A model generated the notes under the pieces. That model had not been told where the DNA came from. It was given only the letters and a program-made list of their open reading frames with translations, and ran no database searches. DNA of 64,000 bases from an uncultured Roseobacter sp. GTDB taxonomy: Bacteria; Pseudomonadota; Alphaproteobacteria; Rhodobacterales; Rhodobacteraceae. The position numbers were made by a program, and so were the translations under genes. The stretch is taken from positions 156,112-220,111 of the forward strand of contig NZ_CANMDB010000009.1 in the NCBI RefSeq assembly GCF_947496515.1, in the 5' to 3' direction. Positions 61,246-64,000 of the stretch are shown in pieces (position 1 is the stretch's first letter; each line of letters opens with the position of its first letter).

Positions 61246-63369
61246 ATGGCCCGCGACTATCCGCTCCAACGCTACCGCAACTTCGGCATCATGGCCCACA
61301 TCGACGCCGGTAAAACCACTTGTTCCGAACGGATCCTGTTCTACACGGGTAAATCCCACAACATCGGTGAGGTCCACGACGGTGCGGCCACCATGGACTG
61401 GATGGAGCAGGAGCAGGAACGGGGGATCACCATCACCTCCGCTGCAACCACCACATTCTGGCAGCGTCAGGAAGAGCCCACGAACGAGGGCACATCCGAC
61501 ACGAAATACCGCATGAACATCATCGACACGCCGGGTCACGTGGATTTCACCATTGAGGTGGAACGCTCGCTCGCCGTGCTCGACGGTGCCGTCTGTGTGC
61601 TCGATGCCAACGCCGGTGTGGAGCCCCAGACCGAAACCGTCTGGCGCCAGGCCGATCGCTACAAGGTCCCGCGGATCGTTTTCGTCAACAAGATGGACAA
61701 GATCGGTGCCGACTTCTTCAACTGCGTCGCGATGATCGAGGATCGCACCGGTGCGCGCGCCGTGCCCGTTGCCCTGCCCATCGGGGCAGAGACCGAACTG
61801 GAAGGCCAGATCGACCTGATCACCATGGAAGAATGGGTCTGGGAAGGCGAAGATCTGGGCGCGTCCTGGGTCAAAAAGCCAATCCGTGACAGCCTCAAAG
61901 AGGTTGCTGAGGAATGGCGCGGCAAGATGATCGAAGCGGCCGTCGAAGAAGACGACGACGCGATGATGGAATATCTCGAAGGCAACGAGCCCGACGTGGA
62001 CACCCTGCGCAAACTGCTGCGCAAGGGCACGCTGGCCCTGCATTTCGTTCCAGTCCTCGGCGGCTCCGCCTTCAAGAACAAGGGCGTGCAACCGCTGCTT
62101 AACGCCGTGATCGACTTCCTGCCGAGCCCGCTCGATGTGGTCGACTACATGGGCTTCAAACCCGGTGACGAGGAAGAAACCCGCAACATCCCGCGCCGCG
62201 CGGATGATGAGATGGCCTTTGCCGGTCTGGCGTTCAAGATCATGAACGACCCCTTCGTGGGCTCGCTGACCTTCACGCGCATCTATTCGGGCACGATGAA
62301 CAAGGGTGACACCATTCTCAACTCGACCAAGGGCAAGAAAGAGCGTGTCGGTCGGATGATGATGATGCACTCCAACAACCGCGAAGAGATCGAAGAGGCC
62401 TTTGCGGGCGACATCATTGCGCTTGCCGGTCTGAAAGACACCACGACAGGTGATACGCTTTGCTCCAATAGTGATCCGGTCGTGCTGGAAACGATGACGT
62501 TCCCCGATCCGGTGATCGAGATCGCGGTTGAGCCCAAGACCAAGAACGACCAGGAGAAAATGTCCCAGGGCCTCGCGCGTCTGGCGGCAGAGGATCCGTC
62601 CTTCCGGGTCGAGACAGATATGGAATCCGGTCAGACCATCATGAAGGGCATGGGCGAATTGCACCTCGACATCCTGGTGGATCGTCTCAAGCGTGAGTTC
62701 AAGGTCGAGGCCAACATCGGTGCGCCGCAGGTGGCCTACCGCGAGACGATCTCGAAAGAGTACGAAGTCACCTATACCCACAAAAAACAGTCGGGTGGCT
62801 CCGGTCAGTTCGCCGAGGTCAAGATGATCCTGACCCCGACCGAGCCCGGCGAAGGCTACTCCTTCGAGAGCCGTATCGTCGGTGGTGCCGTGCCCAAAGA
62901 ATATATCCCGGGCGTGGAAAAAGGCATCAAATCTGTCATGGATTCCGGTCCTCTCGCGGGCTTCCCGGTGATCGACTTCAAGGTCGCGCTGATCGACGGT
63001 AAGTTCCACGATGTGGACTCGAGCGTTCTGGCCTTTGAAATCGCGGCCCGCATGGGCATGCGTGAAGGCATGAAGGGCGCGGGCGCCAAACTGCTGGAAC
63101 CGATCATGAAGGTCGAGGTCATCTCGCCCGAGGATTACACCGGCAACGTGATCGGTGACCTCACATCCCGGCGCGGTCAGGTGACAGGGCAGGAGCCCCG
63201 CGGCAACGCCATCGCCATCGACGCGATGGTGCCGCTGGCGAATATGTTCGGCTATATCAACACCCTGAGGTCGATGTCGTCGGGTCGCGCTCAGTTCACC
63301 ATGCAGTTCGATCACTACGATCCGGTCCCGCAGAACATCTCGGACGAGATTCAGGCGAAGTTTGCATAA
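61246..63369 (+). CDS. fusA: Elongation factor G
   Basis: This 707-residue translocase GTPase has the G1 motif AHIDAGKTT at residues 17-25, then the switch [10 protein letters not shown] and the G4 NKMDK motif. The EF-G domains II-V follow, ending with [16 protein letters not shown]. Length is normal. The stop at 63367-63369 lies two bases before the ATG of an intercalated lipoprotein gene, rather than directly before tuf. Confidence 0.98.
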   Translation: MARDYPLQRYRNFGIMAHIDAGKTTCSERILFYTGKSHNIGEVHDGAATMDWMEQEQERGITITSAATTTFWQRQEEPTNEGTSDTKYRMNIIDTPGHVDFTIEVERSLAVLDGAVCVLDANAGVEPQTETVWRQADRYKVPRIVFVNKMDKIGADFFNCVAMIEDRTGARAVPVALPIGAETELEGQIDLITMEEWVWEGEDLGASWVKKPIRDSLKEVAEEWRGKMIEAAVEEDDDAMMEYLEGNEPDVDTLRKLLRKGTLALHFVPVLGGSAFKNKGVQPLLNAVIDFLPSPLDVVDYMGFKPGDEEETRNIPRRADDEMAFAGLAFKIMNDPFVGSLTFTRIYSGTMNKGDTILNSTKGKKERVGRMMMMHSNNREEIEEAFAGDIIALAGLKDTTTGDTLCSNSDPVVLETMTFPDPVIEIAVEPKTKNDQEKMSQGLARLAAEDPSFRVETDMESGQTIMKGMGELHLDILVDRLKREFKVEANIGAPQVAYRETISKEYEVTYTHKKQSGGSGQFAEVKMILTPTEPGEGYSFESRIVGGAVPKEYIPGVEKGIKSVMDSGPLAGFPVIDFKVALIDGKFHDVDSSVLAFEIAARMGMREGMKGAGAKLLEPIMKVEVISPEDYTGNVIGDLTSRRGQVTGQEPRGNAIAIDAMVPLANMFGYINTLRSMSSGRAQFTMQFDHYDPVPQNISDEIQAKFA

Positions 63370-63371
63370 CC

Positions 63372-63896
63372 ATGATAAATAGGCGTTCTTTCCTAGCTAT
63401 TGCCTCTGTCGGGTTTATTTCGGCGTGTGCAGAACCATTGCTGGATGTTAGTGCATCCCAAAACCTGCGTGTAAACGAGGTGACTGTTGACGTATCTCAG
63501 CTTGAAAGAGTTGGCGGTCGCCAAAATGCAATAAGTACAGCGCAGGTCCAACGCGACGTTCAGCAGGCTGTTTCCGCACAATTGCAAGCGGCAGCAGCAG
63601 GAAGTCGTCCGGTGAACGTCCAGTTATCGTTGACTTCTGTACAACTGGTATCGCCGGGAATGTCTCTACTCGTAGGTGGTACAAGCAGAATTGCGGGAAT
63701 ATTGCAGGTCAAAGATGCTGAATCTGGTGCAGTTGTAATCGAACCGACGGAAGTGTTCGGCCTTGCAAAAGGTGAATACGCACCCGGTGGAATAATTGGT
63801 GCACTCGCCAAATCGGGCCGCAGCCCTACTGACGATTACAAGAACACGGTTTCCGGATTCGCGGCCGACGTTCGTAAGCGCCTTTTCGGCGCATAG
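63372..63896 (+). CDS. Tat-type lipoprotein, intercalated between fusA and tuf
   Basis: This 174-residue protein has an N-terminal twin-arginine-like motif (INRRSFLAI) and a lipobox-like end (FISAC, Cys19), so it is probably a Tat-exported lipoprotein. The mature part has an ARG/Gln-rich helical region ([20 protein letters not shown]) and beta-strand-like repeats ([20 protein letters not shown]). I recognise no named family; it is similar in style to secreted proteins of unknown function in Rhodobacterales. It lies two bases after fusA and 28 bases before tuf, inside the str operon, and is visibly AT-richer than its neighbours. Confidence 0.8.
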
Positions 63897-63924
63897 ATCA
63901 GCTAAGATAGAAAAGGAGCCAGAC

Positions 63925-64000
63925 ATGGCAAAGGCAAAGTTTGAACGTACGAAACCGCATGTTAACATTGGCACGATTGGTCACGTTGACCACGGCAAGA
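63925..64000 (+). CDS. tuf: Elongation factor Tu, 5' end (cut by window edge)
   Basis: The first 25 codons are visible ([19 protein letters not shown]), ending inside the G1 loop with HVDHGK. This is the N-terminus of EF-Tu. AAAAGGAG at 63910-63917 is its ribosome-binding site. The rest lies beyond the window. Confidence 0.97.

Overview
The window reads as chromosome of a marine-type alphaproteobacterium of the Rhodobacterales (Roseobacter group). The grounds are high GC, dense collinear operons, many solute-binding-protein transporters (ABC, TTT and TAXI-TRAP), and ribosomal and RNA polymerase proteins of alphaproteobacterial character. The family placement is an inference from gene content, not a computed phylogeny. 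I see no tRNA, rRNA, CRISPR array or insertion sequence.

Positions 1-11,500 hold a sugar and sugar-acid uptake region. A LacI-family fragment at the left edge and a complete LacI-family regulator converge on each other. Two tandem sugar ABC importers (ATPase, permease and binding protein, twice) and an SMP-30-type lactonase follow. A convergent 6-phosphogluconate dehydrogenase gene and a divergent GlcG/HbpS-like gene come next. Nearly identical GntR-type operators precede the ABC operon and lie between gnd and the GlcG-like gene, which suggests one regulon.

Positions 11,700-17,600 hold a FlaA1/CapD-type nucleotide-sugar 4,6-dehydratase, a membrane-anchored AraC regulator, an exported alpha/beta hydrolase and a PAS-AAA+-Fis regulator with an altered GAFTGA loop. 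The regulator is divergent from a cyanate module (17,800-21,900) with a Tat-type binding protein, permease, ATPase, NTF2-like protein and cyanase.

Positions 22,300-30,800 form an eight-gene operon: a tripartite tricarboxylate transporter (TTT), an enolase-superfamily dehydratase, a DapA-family lyase, a GntR/FCD regulator, a PdxA-like dehydrogenase and a ketoglutarate-semialdehyde-type dehydrogenase. This looks like import of a sugar acid and its conversion to 2-oxoglutarate. Both carbon-chain enzymes show unusual active-site residues. An array of three alternating half-sites sits in front. A TAXI-TRAP transporter follows on the minus strand.

Positions 34,300-41,200 look like nitrite assimilation: a fused PP2C phosphatase/protein kinase, a formate/nitrite channel, a siroheme reductase and a CysJ-like flavoprotein. 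A uronate-dehydrogenase-like SDR and a methyltransferase follow.

Positions 43,300-64,000 are the core secE-nusG-rplKA-rplJL-rpoBC-rpsL-rpsG-fusA-tuf region. It is interrupted at five joints by accessory genes: a catalytically degenerate ImmA/IrrE-like protein, an unknown minus-strand gene, a lipoprotein gene joined to both rpoB and rpoC, a membrane protein/HlyD pair, and a Tat-type lipoprotein between fusA and tuf. This interleaving is the most distinctive aspect of the window.
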